This document shows positions 1 to 8,316 of a stretch of 64,000 bases of DNA, one piece after another. The position numbers were made by a program, and so were the translations under genes. A model generated the notes under the pieces. It searched no databases. It was given only the letters and a program-made list of their open reading frames with translations, and was not told the origin of the DNA. Every line of letters begins with the position of its first letter. Within the stretch, counting starts at the first letter, position 1. Source of the stretch: Deltaproteobacteria bacterium (lineage in GTDB: Bacteria > Myxococcota_A > Polyangia > Nannocystales > Nannocystaceae); the NCBI GenBank assembly GCA_016709225.1, contig JADJEE010000012.1, positions 3,453,501-3,517,500 on the forward strand. Reading direction: 5' to 3'.

Positions 1-446
1 CACAGCGGCTTGAGCTGGCTGGCGGCCGTCACCAATGCACCGGCGGCGTTGAAGCCGATGATGGCCGGGTGCCCGAGGAAGTTGGCGATGAAGCCCGCGC
101 GCGCGAGCGCGAGCGCGAGGTAGATCGACGCCACCATCATCGTGAGCACGATCGCGAGCTCGCCGTAGCGGGCGCTGCCGGGCTCCGCGAGCGGTTGCAG
201 GCCGCTCGCGACCAGCAAGCAGATGATCGCGACGGGCCCCACCGCCAGGTACGGGCTCGATCCCCGCAGCGCGTAGCCGAGCGGTGCCGCGGCGGCGCAG
301 AACAGTCCCGCCGCCGGCGGCAGTCCGGCCAGCATCGCGTAGGCCATCGCCTGCGGGATCAGCAGCGCCAACACGCTGAGCGCGGCGAGCATGTCACCGC
401 CGCGTGCACCCCCGTGGGCTCCGCCGCCGCTGCCGGTCGTGCTCAC
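1..446 (-). CDS. SulP-family anion transporter (5' part only)
   Basis: Reading from a GTG at 446 toward the left edge, the frame stays open and encodes a hydrophobic protein. Its N-terminal helices carry the SulP signature region (LLIPQAMAYAMLAGLPP, then a short loop and LAVGPVAII), as in sulfate permeases and related oxyanion or bicarbonate transporters of the inner membrane. The C-terminal part, including any STAS domain, lies beyond the window. The GTG start overlaps the mobA stop by 4 bases (GTGA), so it is probably translated in an operon with mobA. That neighbour suggests molybdate or sulfate as substrate; this is inference, since SulP members differ in substrate. A methionine 18 codons downstream is an alternative start. 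Confidence 0.8.
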   Translation of the reverse strand, partial: MSTTGSGGGAHGGARGGDMLAALSVLALLIPQAMAYAMLAGLPPAAGLFCAAAAPLGYALRGSSPYLAVGPVAIICLLVASGLQPLAEPGSARYGELAIVLTMMVASIYLALALARAGFIANFLGHPAIIGFNAAGALVTAASQLKPL

Positions 447-1102
447 GGGTGTGCCACCCAGTGGGCCCGCGCGAGCACCAGCTGCTCGGGCGTGTTGCAG
501 CAGCGCAGCGCGCCCGGGTCGGGCAGGTTGGCGGCGTCGACGTGCGTGGCCGCCAGCGCCGCGTAGAGTCCACGCAGCGCGCGCTCACCCGCGGCGAGCA
601 GCGCCACCGCCGTCGCGAGCGCAGCGGCAACGCGCACCGCACCGCTGGTCGCGTGGACGATCGCGGTGCCGTCGTCGCGTTGCCCGCCGGTGGGTACCAC
701 CGCCCGCGCATCCCCGCGCTCGAGCGCCTGCAGCATCGCCTCGACGTGGATCGTGCTCAGCCACGCGGCATCGCAGGCGCCGAGGTAGGCCACCTCCGCG
801 CCGCGCTCGAGCGCCGCGCGCAGCCCCGCCACGGTCCCCGCCAGCGGACCGCTCGGGCCGCCGTCGTCGTCGTCCACGCGGACCGTGCCGACCGGCAACA
901 CCGGCAGCGACACGCCGCGTCGTCCGACCGCGATGACGCGCGGACATGCGGTCTGGGCGATGCGACACACCCGGTGCAGCAGCGGCTCGGCGCCTGCGCC
1001 CGGCGCGTCGTCGTCATCCACCGTCCGGAGCCACGCCTTGTCGCGGCCCATGCGGCTCGATGCACCACCCGCGAGGATGACGGCTGCGCGTCTCGAAACC
1101 AC
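443..1102 (-). CDS. mobA: Molybdenum cofactor guanylyltransferase (MobA-like)
   Basis: A 219-residue nucleotidyltransferase. The N-terminus has the MobA/MobA-like NTP-transferase signature, AVILAGG followed by SSRMGRDKA, which binds the nucleotide and Mg. The family attaches GMP to molybdopterin to give the guanine dinucleotide cofactor used by formate dehydrogenases and other DMSO-reductase-type enzymes. The length fits MobA (about 190-220). The GTG start lies 73 bases from the divergent DUF7009-like gene, so the gap probably holds promoters in both directions. The end overlaps the transporter start by 4 bases. fdhD lies 0.5 kb away and supports a molybdoenzyme role, although related transferases such as MocA-type cannot be excluded. 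Confidence 0.8.
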   Translation of the reverse strand: MVSRRAAVILAGGASSRMGRDKAWLRTVDDDDAPGAGAEPLLHRVCRIAQTACPRVIAVGRRGVSLPVLPVGTVRVDDDDGGPSGPLAGTVAGLRAALERGAEVAYLGACDAAWLSTIHVEAMLQALERGDARAVVPTGGQRDDGTAIVHATSGAVRVAAALATAVALLAAGERALRGLYAALAATHVDAANLPDPGALRCCNTPEQLVLARAHWVAHP

Positions 1103-1175
1103 GTCTTGCGTGGACGAGGGTCCGCCCTCACGACCCGGGAATCAAGCGCCGCGGCCGTGTTAGCATCGCGCGACG

Positions 1176-1559
1176 ATGAAGCTGAGGATTCGCGGCGATG
1201 CCCTGCGTCTGCGGCTCTCGCAAGGCGACCTCGAGACGCTGGTCGAGGCCGGCGAGGTGATCGACACGGTGCACTTCGGCGCCTTCGCGCCCACGCTGCG
1301 CTACGTGCTGCGGGCCGACGACGGCGCGGCGAGCCTGGCGGCGTCCTTCGACGGGGCCGCGATCGTCGTCACGCTGCCGCGCGCGTGGGTGCTGCGCCTG
1401 GCCGACACCGACGAGGTCGGCGTGCGCGGCGAGCAAGCCATCGACGCCGCGCGCACGCTGTCGCTGTTGGTCGAGAAGGACTTTCGCTGCCTGGTCCCGC
1501 GTGACGGCGAGGACGACAGCGACGGCTTCGGTCGGCCCGCGGGTGAGGGCGCGTGCTGA
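1176..1559 (+). CDS. DUF7009-like small protein
   Basis: A 127-residue soluble protein opening with MKLRIRGDALRLRLSQ, a beginning I recognise from a conserved family of unknown function (DUF7009-like). It has no signal peptide, membrane segment or cysteine-pair motif; the only Cys are near the C-terminus (FRCLV and the last residue). It sits between mobA (divergent) and fdhD (convergent, 4 bases after its stop), so a link to molybdoenzyme maturation is plausible but is inference from position only. The family name is from memory and should be treated as tentative. Confidence 0.7.
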   Translation: MKLRIRGDALRLRLSQGDLETLVEAGEVIDTVHFGAFAPTLRYVLRADDGAASLAASFDGAAIVVTLPRAWVLRLADTDEVGVRGEQAIDAARTLSLLVEKDFRCLVPRDGEDDSDGFGRPAGEGAC

Positions 1560-1563
1560 CGGC

Positions 1564-2385
1564 TCACGGCGCGGCGATGCGCTGGGCGCCGGCGTAGACG
1601 CAGGCCCGATCCCCACGCACGAAGCCGACGAGCGTGACGCCGCTGGCGCGCGCGAGCTCGACCGCGAGCGAGGTCGGGGCCGAGACCGCGACGATCACCG
1701 CGATGCGGGCGGCGAGGGCCTTCTGCACCACCTCGAAGGACGTGCGCCCGGAGACCACCAGGACCAGGTTCGACCATGGCCACGGCAGCGCCTGCGCGGC
1801 CCAGCCGACCAGCTTGTCGATCGCGTTGTGGCGCCCGACATCCTCGCGGATCGCGAGCACGGTGCCGTCGGGCCGACACAGCGCGGCGCCGTGCAGACCC
1901 CCGGTCGCGTCGAACGTCGGCTGGCCGGCGCGCAGTCGCTCGGGCAGCGCACAGATCTCGGTCATGGTGATGCGCATGGCGTCGTCGAGCGGCGGCGCGC
2001 AGCCGGTGGCCGCGGCGATCGTGGCCTTGCCGCACACGCCACAGCTGCTCGACGCGAAGGTGTGGCGACGCAGGCGGGCGAGATCGAGTGTGACCTCCGG
2101 TGCGAGCACGACGTTGACGACGTTGTCCTCCGCGTCGGGATCCTCGATGCGGTCGCAGTGCCGCACCGCGACGATCTGTGCCGGGGCCTCGACGATGCGC
2201 TCGGTCAGCATGAAGCCGCGCGCGAGGTCGAGGTCGTCCCCGGGGGTCCGCATGACCACGGCGATCGATGCGCCGGCGATGCGGAGCTCGAGCGGCTCCT
2301 CCCGCGCGAGCAGGTCGTCGCTCTCGCGTCCGACCCCGGCCCGCCACTCGTCGCGCCGGACCGACACCGTGCGGTCGGTGATCAA
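1564..2385 (-). CDS. fdhD: Formate dehydrogenase accessory sulfurtransferase FdhD
   Basis: FdhD transfers sulfur from IscS to the molybdenum cofactor before insertion into formate dehydrogenase. The key motif CGVCGK (both cysteines needed for sulfur transfer in the family) is present, as are EDVGRHNA and VSGRTSFE, all typical of FdhD. I place the start at a TTG at 2385, giving 273 residues, the usual family length. This TTG overlaps the stop of the upstream lipoprotein gene by 4 bases (TTGA), so the two are probably translationally coupled. The frame stays open further upstream to 2565, but that part lies inside the lipoprotein gene and does not look like FdhD. No formate dehydrogenase subunit gene is in the window. 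Confidence 0.9.
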   Translation of the reverse strand: MITDRTVSVRRDEWRAGVGRESDDLLAREEPLELRIAGASIAVVMRTPGDDLDLARGFMLTERIVEAPAQIVAVRHCDRIEDPDAEDNVVNVVLAPEVTLDLARLRRHTFASSSCGVCGKATIAAATGCAPPLDDAMRITMTEICALPERLRAGQPTFDATGGLHGAALCRPDGTVLAIREDVGRHNAIDKLVGWAAQALPWPWSNLVLVVSGRTSFEVVQKALAARIAVIVAVSAPTSLAVELARASGVTLVGFVRGDRACVYAGAQRIAAP

Positions 2386-3161
2386 TCCGCCTGCTTCGTC
2401 GCGGTCCACAGCTTCGTCGGGGTGCACGTCTCGTCGACGTGGGATGCGAGGTTGTGCACGAGCATCGCGCGCGGGCCGAAGGCTGGCTCGGGGACCGGCT
2501 TGGTCTCGCCCTCTGCGATCTTCTCGCCGGCGATCACGAGCCGGTAGCTGCCGCTCGATGCGCAACAGTTGCTGCAGTCGCAGGTCTCGGTCAGCTCGTA
2601 GTCGAAGCTCGGCAGCGGTCGCGCGAGACCCTCGGGGCCGCGGTCGATCTGCTGCACCACCACGAACTCTGGCGTTTCGTCGAGACCCGGTGGGAGCGAG
2701 AGCACGAAGCCGGTGACCTCACACGCGTCGGAGCGCTCGATGACCATGTGCATGCAGCCGTCATCGGGCACCGTGATGGCGGGCAACACGAGGTTGTCGA
2801 ACACGAGGCGATACATCGGGCCTTCGGCGCACGGGCAGGTCTGGTCGCAGCTCTGGTAGACCAGCGCGTCGGCGGCGGTGCCCAGCACCGTGATGAGGTG
2901 GCTCTGCGCGCCGCACATCGCCGGGATCTCGGTGCCGTCCTGCTCGAGCCGCAGCTCGAACTCGGGCACGTCGGCGAATCCGCACGCCGGCGCGCCAGTG
3001 CTCTCGCCGGTGTCTGCGGTCACGAGCGTGGTGCTGCCACCGCTCTCGCCCGAGCTGGCACCACCGCTGCCGCCGTCGCTGCCGCTGCCATCGAGCCCGA
3101 ACTCGGGGTTCGAGACCGTGCACGCGACAAGCCCGAGGGCTGCGAGTCCGAGACGCCGCAC
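2382..3161 (-). CDS. Lipoprotein of unknown function, upstream of fdhD
   Basis: From a GTG at 3161 the protein starts RRLGLAALGLVAC, a short lipoprotein signal with the lipid cysteine at residue 14. A Gly/Ser-rich linker follows (about residues 18-45), then a roughly 200-residue folded part with many cysteines (QSCDQTCPC, TCDCSNCC), probably disulfide-bonded in the periplasm or on the cell surface. I do not recognise a family. The reading frame extends upstream to 3227 but without a signal peptide, so the GTG start is preferred. It overlaps fdhD by 4 bases, an unexpected pairing for a cytoplasmic sulfurtransferase. Confidence 0.75.
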   Translation of the reverse strand: MRRLGLAALGLVACTVSNPEFGLDGSGSDGGSGGASSGESGGSTTLVTADTGESTGAPACGFADVPEFELRLEQDGTEIPAMCGAQSHLITVLGTAADALVYQSCDQTCPCAEGPMYRLVFDNLVLPAITVPDDGCMHMVIERSDACEVTGFVLSLPPGLDETPEFVVVQQIDRGPEGLARPLPSFDYELTETCDCSNCCASSGSYRLVIAGEKIAEGETKPVPEPAFGPRAMLVHNLASHVDETCTPTKLWTATKQAD

Positions 3162-3201
3162 GCCGCCATGATAGCGGATCCGCTCTGGCTTTCGCTCGGC
3201 G

Positions 3202-3762
3202 TCACGCGCGACCGAACTTGTCGGCACAGCGTGTGAGGACCCGTGCGGCCGCGTCGATGCGCGGTAGCTCGTCGAGGCTCGGCAGCGGAGCCATCAGCGC
3301 CTGCGACTGGCATGCGGCGACGGTGACGTGACCCTGCGTGACGCAGGCTGCACGACGTTCTGCGAGCTTCTTGCGACGACCATCGAACCACTCGAGCGCG
3401 TCCTTCTCGGGCCCGCGCTTCATGAACTCGTCGTAGGCATTCACCACGGCGTCGCAGGCTGCGGCGACGTCGGCGGGCAACGGGGTCGGCAGCGTCGCAG
3501 CGGCGTCGATCTCGGCGTCGCGGCGGGCATCGACCGCCTGTTCGGCCTTGGCCGCTTCGTCCCGACGCGTTCGCTCCTTGGCATCGAGCGCCTCGCGTTG
3601 CTGTTGGTCCTTGCCCTCGATCTGCACCGCCTTCGCGATCGACTCCTCGACCGACGGTGCCGGCGGGCCGTCGCCGCCACACGCGGACGCGAAGGCGACG
3701 GCGAGCTGCAGGGTGCGAGTCCATGACGACGTGACGATGCGCGGTTGGATGCGAGCGAACAT
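3202..3762 (-). CDS. Small predicted lipoprotein with charged helical region
   Basis: About 186 residues. The start MFARIQ at 3762 is chosen because it gives a signal peptide ending in FASAC (Cys 28; not an ideal lipobox because -3 is Ala). After a short Pro-rich stretch comes a charged, Lys/Glu/Arg/Ala-rich segment (about residues 40-85) likely to be helical or coiled coil, then a Cys-containing C-terminal part with four cysteines that could form two disulfides. No family recognised. It is followed 40 bases downstream by the lipoprotein gene that precedes fdhD, on the same strand. Confidence 0.65.
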   Translation of the reverse strand: MFARIQPRIVTSSWTRTLQLAVAFASACGGDGPPAPSVEESIAKAVQIEGKDQQQREALDAKERTRRDEAAKAEQAVDARRDAEIDAAATLPTPLPADVAAACDAVVNAYDEFMKRGPEKDALEWFDGRRKKLAERRAACVTQGHVTVAACQSQALMAPLPSLDELPRIDAAARVLTRCADKFGRA

Positions 3763-4115
3763 GGGTCCTACCTGGCCGCACACAGGCTACCCGACCTAGG
3801 GAGCTTCGCACGAGCACCGGCACGATCGCGGCCCGAACGCGACCCGTCGCGGGCCGCGGGTCGGGAGCCCACGCGATCCAACCAACTCGAACGCGCTCGC
3901 GTCGCGTGCTCAGTCGGGAGCGGCGCTGCGTCGGCACCGACGCGTGACGCCACGGCACGACCACGCGAAAGCGCGATGGCTTGCGTTGCGTCACCTCGCA
4001 ACGAGTTCAGTGCTTGGGGGCACGCGCCCACACGCAAACGCGAACCACCGCGTTCGATCCACCACGATCGTCGCTTCCTCGACAACCTCGGTGGTGTAGA
4101 GTCGGATCCACTGCC
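3763..4115. other. Divergent intergenic region
   Basis: About 350 bases between two divergently transcribed lipoprotein genes. Short reading frames exist on both strands but are Arg-rich and have no start-site or family support. No convincing terminator or repeat was seen. It must hold promoters for both flanking genes, but none could be identified with confidence. Confidence 0.5.
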
Positions 4116-5318
4116 ATGCATCGAAAGCTCGCTTCACTTCGGGTGCTCGCGTCGGTCTCGCTGATGGTCGTGTTGCCTGCGGGCTGCAAGGACGACGCGG
4201 CGGCGAAGGGCGATTTGATCACCCGCGCGACGATCGGCCCCGACGGCGGCACGCTCGCCGGCGGCGGCATCGAGCTGGTGATCCCGGCGGGCGCGCTCAC
4301 GGCCGAGACCGACATCGAGCTGCTGACCTCGGCGCGCGACCTCTCGGCCCGCGACTTCGTGCAGCAGGGTGGGGCGATGGAGCTCACCCCCGAGGGCCTG
4401 GGCCTGCGACTGCCGGCCGAGCTGAAGTTCACGGGTGGGTCCGACGACAGCGTCGCGCTGTTCGTGCAAGACGGCCTCACGGTGGCGGGCGCCGGGGCCA
4501 GCACGTGGGTGAACGAGCTCGGCGTCATCGCGCTCGCCAACGAGGGCATGCGCATGACGGAGATGTTCGAGCCCATGCTGGGCTCGTCGCCGACGCAGCC
4601 CGGGATGACCTTCCGCGACGTCGCCCACTTCCGCGTCGGGCTCACCAACACGCCGCGCTTCAACGTCGCGTTGTCGATCTACGACTTCGGCCAGGCCTAC
4701 GACAAGGCGCTCAACGGCACCGGCGAGGGCGACTGTGGCTTCGAGCTGGGCGGCGTCCAGGGCGGATCGTTGTCGGCCGGCTGCTCCGATGGGCCGCTGA
4801 CTGCGAAGGTCGGCGTCACCAGTGCGGAGATCGAGTTCGACGTCACGCCGTTCCAGTCGGGCAAGCTCGAGACGCCGGTGGTGGTCGGCGTGATCGGTGG
4901 ATCCGACGAGCTCGCGTATCAGCTCGGGTTCCTCTCGTTCGACACCAGCCCCTGCTACGCCGAGACCTGCTCGGACTACGGCACCTGCGAAGTGCAGGGC
5001 GACGCGGCGGTGTGCAACTGCATGGAGGGCTTCGCCCCCGGTGAAGATCTCTCGTGCGTGTGCGTGCCCGACTGCGCCGGCCGCCAGTGCGGCGGCGACG
5101 GCTGCGGCGGCACCTGTGCCCCGGGCTGTGGCGACAACGAGTTCTGCGACGACGGCTCCGGTCAGTGCCAGCCCGACGGTAGCGATACCGGCACCACCGA
5201 TCCCGGCACCACCGATCCGACCGACGCGAGCACCACCGATCCCGGTTCGACGAGCGACCCGAGCGGTGGCTCGAGCGGTGGTTCGAGCGGCGGTATGGGT
5301 ACCAGCACGACGATGTAG
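4116..5318 (+). CDS. Large lipoprotein with ZU5-like and EGF-like/Cys-rich parts
   Basis: 400 residues from ATG 4116. The lipoprotein signal ends LPAGC (Cys 24). Residues about 35-70 read GPDGGTLAGGGIELVIPAG, the typical opening of ZU5-like beta domains. The middle (about 70-285) is a secreted domain I cannot name. Near the C-terminus an EGF-like unit (CYAETCSDYGTCEVQG) is followed by a myxobacterial Cys/Gly-rich unit (CGGDGCGGTC) and then a Thr/Ser/Gly-rich tail of about 50 residues ending at the stop. The longer upstream reading frame lacks a signal peptide, so this ATG is preferred. Probably a cell-surface protein of unknown function. Confidence 0.8.
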   Translation: MHRKLASLRVLASVSLMVVLPAGCKDDAAAKGDLITRATIGPDGGTLAGGGIELVIPAGALTAETDIELLTSARDLSARDFVQQGGAMELTPEGLGLRLPAELKFTGGSDDSVALFVQDGLTVAGAGASTWVNELGVIALANEGMRMTEMFEPMLGSSPTQPGMTFRDVAHFRVGLTNTPRFNVALSIYDFGQAYDKALNGTGEGDCGFELGGVQGGSLSAGCSDGPLTAKVGVTSAEIEFDVTPFQSGKLETPVVVGVIGGSDELAYQLGFLSFDTSPCYAETCSDYGTCEVQGDAAVCNCMEGFAPGEDLSCVCVPDCAGRQCGGDGCGGTCAPGCGDNEFCDDGSGQCQPDGSDTGTTDPGTTDPTDASTTDPGSTSDPSGGSSGGSSGGMGTSTTM

Positions 5319-5965
5319 CCGCCCGTCGGCGCCGAAGCTCGCGGCCTCGCCCCGTGCGGACGCATCGCGCGTGACCGCGACGTGTCGACGTGTACACGCG
5401 CGGCAGCGGTGCGATCGCGGGGCAAGGTGGGCGGCCCTTGTGGGCACGGGTGCGACGGACACGGGCGACGCCGGCGTGTGCAATGCGCATCCGCGTCGAG
5501 CAGCGCAGCGATCGCGCCGGTGCGAGCAGAAAACTGCGCCGCGACCACGGCACGGCAACGCGTGATCCCGCGGGGGCGAGACACCGCAGCCATCGTGGAG
5601 CCTGCCCACGGCGCCGATGTGGGAGCGCTGCGATCGGACAACCTCGCATTCCCAAGCGACACCAAGGACGCGTCCGGATCGCGGTGTCCGACGCCGATGT
5701 GACAGTGTGGGGCCTCCGAGCGACACCCATCCGACACCGGTGCGTGGTCACGAAAAGACGCGGTCGCGTGGGTGTCGAAGGCCCCAGACGCCGTCGCCGA
5801 ACCTTGCGTGAAACGACGAATTCACCGGGCTACGATCGCGTTCTCGAAAACTCGTGCTTGCGTCCCTCACGGCGATCCGCATACGATGCGATCGCGGCGT
5901 GGGAGCGTGATCCCAACCGCCAACAACTTTCAGTGGGTCGGGCGATCAGCGAGGGGAGCAAGACG
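5319..5965. promoter_or_regulatory. Long leader region before cytochrome operon
   Basis: About 650 bases without a supported gene. The frame of the downstream gene stays open through most of it, but the translation is Arg-rich and unlike protein. A weak sigma70-like pair is visible: TTGCGT at 5858-5863 and TACGAT at 5882-5887 with an 18-base spacer. A second TTGCGT/TACGAT pair lies just upstream (TACGAT at 5831-5836) but with an unsuitable 21-base spacer. These are suggestions only. The length may reflect a long 5' untranslated leader or a lost gene. Confidence 0.3.
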
Positions 5966-8293
5966 ATGCGAGCGCGTTCAGCAAGCAAGACGCTCGGGCT
6001 AGGCGTAGCGGCGGGGCTACTGTCGGCCTTCACACTCAACGCCTGCAACGAAGCAGGAACCACCGAAGACCAGTGCGTCTCCAACGAAGACTACTTCAAG
6101 GAGAAAGTCTGGTCGAACATCCTGGGGACGACCTGCATCAAGTGTCACAGCGACACCGGTGCGGCGAAGGACTCCAGCTTCATCCTCCGCGACGCCAAGT
6201 GGGGCCCGGACTACCTCGAGAACAATCTCAAGGTGTTCGAGTCGATGGCGAAGCTGCAGTATGAAGGCACGCCGTGGATCTTGGTGAAGCCCTCGATGGA
6301 CAAGGGCATCACCCACGGCGGCGCGATGCAGCTCGACAAGGGCAGCGAGCAGTACAAGGCGTTCCAGGGCATGATCGACCGCCTGGAGAACCCGGTCACC
6401 TGCGCCGACGACGGCGAGGAAGAGGCCGAGTTCTTCTCCGGCGTCGAGCTGCTCGACGAGGTCGCGACCCTGCGCAAGGCCTCGCTCTCCATCGCCGGTC
6501 GTCTGCCGACCCCCGAGGAGGAGCAGCGTGTCCGCGACGGTGGCTTCGAGGCGCTCGACGGCGTGCTCGACGACATGATGACCGAGGACGCGTTCTACGA
6601 CCGGCTCAAGGAGATCTACAACGATCACTTCCTGACCGATCGCTACTACCCGAACACCATGGCGCTCGACCTGCTCGAAGCGCAGAACATGGACGACAAC
6701 GAGATCTACCCGTACGTCCGCTGGTACGAGAACGAGCCCGACGCCGACACGCTGGGCCGCTTCAGCAACCAAGCCGTCGCCCGCGAGGCGCTCGAGCTGG
6801 TCGCGTACGTGGTGCGCAACAACAAGCCGTTCACGGAGATCCTCACCGCCGACTACACGATGGTGAACCCGTACTCGGCCAAGGTGTACGGCCTGCAGGG
6901 CGTGCAGTTCCAGGATCCGAGCAACTACACCGAGTTCGCGCCGGCCAAGATCCCGGGCATTCCGCACGCGGGTGTGATGACCACGACGGTCTTCCTGAAC
7001 CGGTTCCCGACCACGGAGACGAACCGCAATCGTCACCGTTCGCGCATCTTCTACAAGTACTTCCTGGCGACCGACGTGCTCAAGCTCGGCGAGCGCCCGG
7101 TGCAGTCGTCGGCGATCCTCGGGGTCGCGCCCTGGCTCAACAACTCGGCGTGCAGCGTCTGCCACGAGCAGGTGGATCCGGTCGCGGGCGCATTCCAGAA
7201 CTTCGGGCCCATGGGTGAGTACCAGCCGCCCGAGATGGGCTGGTTCGGCGACATGAAGGCGCCGGGCTACGGCGATGTCGTGATGCCGCCCGAGGAGTAC
7301 CCGCGCGCGCTCAACTGGCTCGCAGGTCAGGCCGCGCAGGATCGCCGCTTCGCCGTGTCGGCCATCGACGTGCTGTACCACGGTCTGTCGGGCGACGACC
7401 CGCTCGAGGCGCCTTCGGATCCGTCCGAGGAGGGCTACCTCGAGGGCATCCGTGCCGCCGACATGCAGGCGAAGACCTTCGATGGCATCGCGCAGAAGTT
7501 CATCGACAGCAACTACAACCTGAAGACGGTCGTCAAGGAGCTGGTCAAGACCCCGTACTACCGCGCCTACAACGCGGAGGGGCTCGACGAGACCCGCGAG
7601 ACCGAGCTCAGCAAGCTCGGCACCGGTCGCCTGCTCATCCCCGAGCAGCTCAACCGCAAGATCGAGGCGGTCACGGGCCAGCCGTGGCGCGTCAGTGCCG
7701 AGGACACCGACCTGCTGCTCGACGACGATCAGTACAAGATCTTCTACGGCGGCATCGACTCCGACACGGTGGTCGAGCGCATCACCACGCCCAACGGCAT
7801 CATCGCCAACACGGCGAAGCGCATGGGCAACGAGATCGCGTGCTGGTCGACTGCGGCCGACTTCACGCGCGCCCCGGGTGACCGTCGCCTCTTCCCGTAC
7901 GTCGATCCCAGCTTCGAGCCCGAGGACGGCAACGGCTTCGAGGTCCCCGCCGCGGCCTCGTCGATCCGCGCCAACATGCAGTACCTGCATGCCAAGCTGC
8001 TCGGCGAGTACCTCGACCAGAACGACCCCGAGATCAACCGCACCTACGAGCTGTTCTTGAAGGTGTGGAAGGAGGGTCAGCGGGGCATGGCCACGACCAT
8101 CGTCGACGAGAACGGCAACGAGGTGCCGGAGTACGGTCCGCAGCTGCCCGGCCAGTGCCAGGCGACCGCCGACTTCTGGTCCGGAGCGCCGCTCAACGAG
8201 CGGTCGATCACGGAAGACCGCAACTACACAATCCGCGCGTGGATGGCTGTCGTCAGCTACCTGCTCTCGGACTACCGGTTCCTGCACGAGTAA
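5966..8293 (+). CDS. Di-heme c-type cytochrome lipoprotein, DUF1592/DUF1588-like
   Basis: 775 residues. The start ATG 5966 has a good ribosome site (GAGGGGAG at 5951-5958) and gives a lipoprotein signal ending LNAC (Cys 27). Two heme c-binding motifs are visible: CIKCH at residues 57-61 and CSVCH near residue 396. The region before the second heme (NNKPFTEILTADYTMVN, then HAGVMTTT and an Arg-rich segment) resembles the DUF1592/DUF1588 group found in Planctomycetes and Myxococcota, so the protein is probably a periplasmic or outer-membrane electron carrier or oxidase of unknown substrate. The DUF1501 gene follows 23 bases downstream and the pair shares a terminator. The family assignment is less certain than for the second copy at 54.2 kb. 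Confidence 0.8.
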   Translation: MRARSASKTLGLGVAAGLLSAFTLNACNEAGTTEDQCVSNEDYFKEKVWSNILGTTCIKCHSDTGAAKDSSFILRDAKWGPDYLENNLKVFESMAKLQYEGTPWILVKPSMDKGITHGGAMQLDKGSEQYKAFQGMIDRLENPVTCADDGEEEAEFFSGVELLDEVATLRKASLSIAGRLPTPEEEQRVRDGGFEALDGVLDDMMTEDAFYDRLKEIYNDHFLTDRYYPNTMALDLLEAQNMDDNEIYPYVRWYENEPDADTLGRFSNQAVAREALELVAYVVRNNKPFTEILTADYTMVNPYSAKVYGLQGVQFQDPSNYTEFAPAKIPGIPHAGVMTTTVFLNRFPTTETNRNRHRSRIFYKYFLATDVLKLGERPVQSSAILGVAPWLNNSACSVCHEQVDPVAGAFQNFGPMGEYQPPEMGWFGDMKAPGYGDVVMPPEEYPRALNWLAGQAAQDRRFAVSAIDVLYHGLSGDDPLEAPSDPSEEGYLEGIRAADMQAKTFDGIAQKFIDSNYNLKTVVKELVKTPYYRAYNAEGLDETRETELSKLGTGRLLIPEQLNRKIEAVTGQPWRVSAEDTDLLLDDDQYKIFYGGIDSDTVVERITTPNGIIANTAKRMGNEIACWSTAADFTRAPGDRRLFPYVDPSFEPEDGNGFEVPAAASSIRANMQYLHAKLLGEYLDQNDPEINRTYELFLKVWKEGQRGMATTIVDENGNEVPEYGPQLPGQCQATADFWSGAPLNERSITEDRNYTIRAWMAVVSYLLSDYRFLHE

Positions 8294-8300
8294 AGAAAGA

Positions 8301-8306
8301 AGGAGG
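8301..8306 (+). promoter_or_regulatory. Strong Shine-Dalgarno of the DUF1501 gene
   Basis: AGGAGG ten bases before ATG 8317. It is the best ribosome site noticed in the window. It suggests the DUF1501 gene is translated efficiently from a transcript shared with the cytochrome gene. Confidence 0.7.
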
Positions 8307-8316
8307 ACGAACAGCC

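Noticed and set aside
5390..5965. Upstream extension of the cytochrome gene frame
   Set aside because: The frame is open but Arg-rich and low in protein-like character, and the internal ATG 5966 has a good ribosome site and starts a proper lipoprotein signal.
6017..8287. Long - strand frame opposite the cytochrome gene
   Set aside because: A mirror frame of the real gene; its translation has His/Val/Arg bias without motifs.
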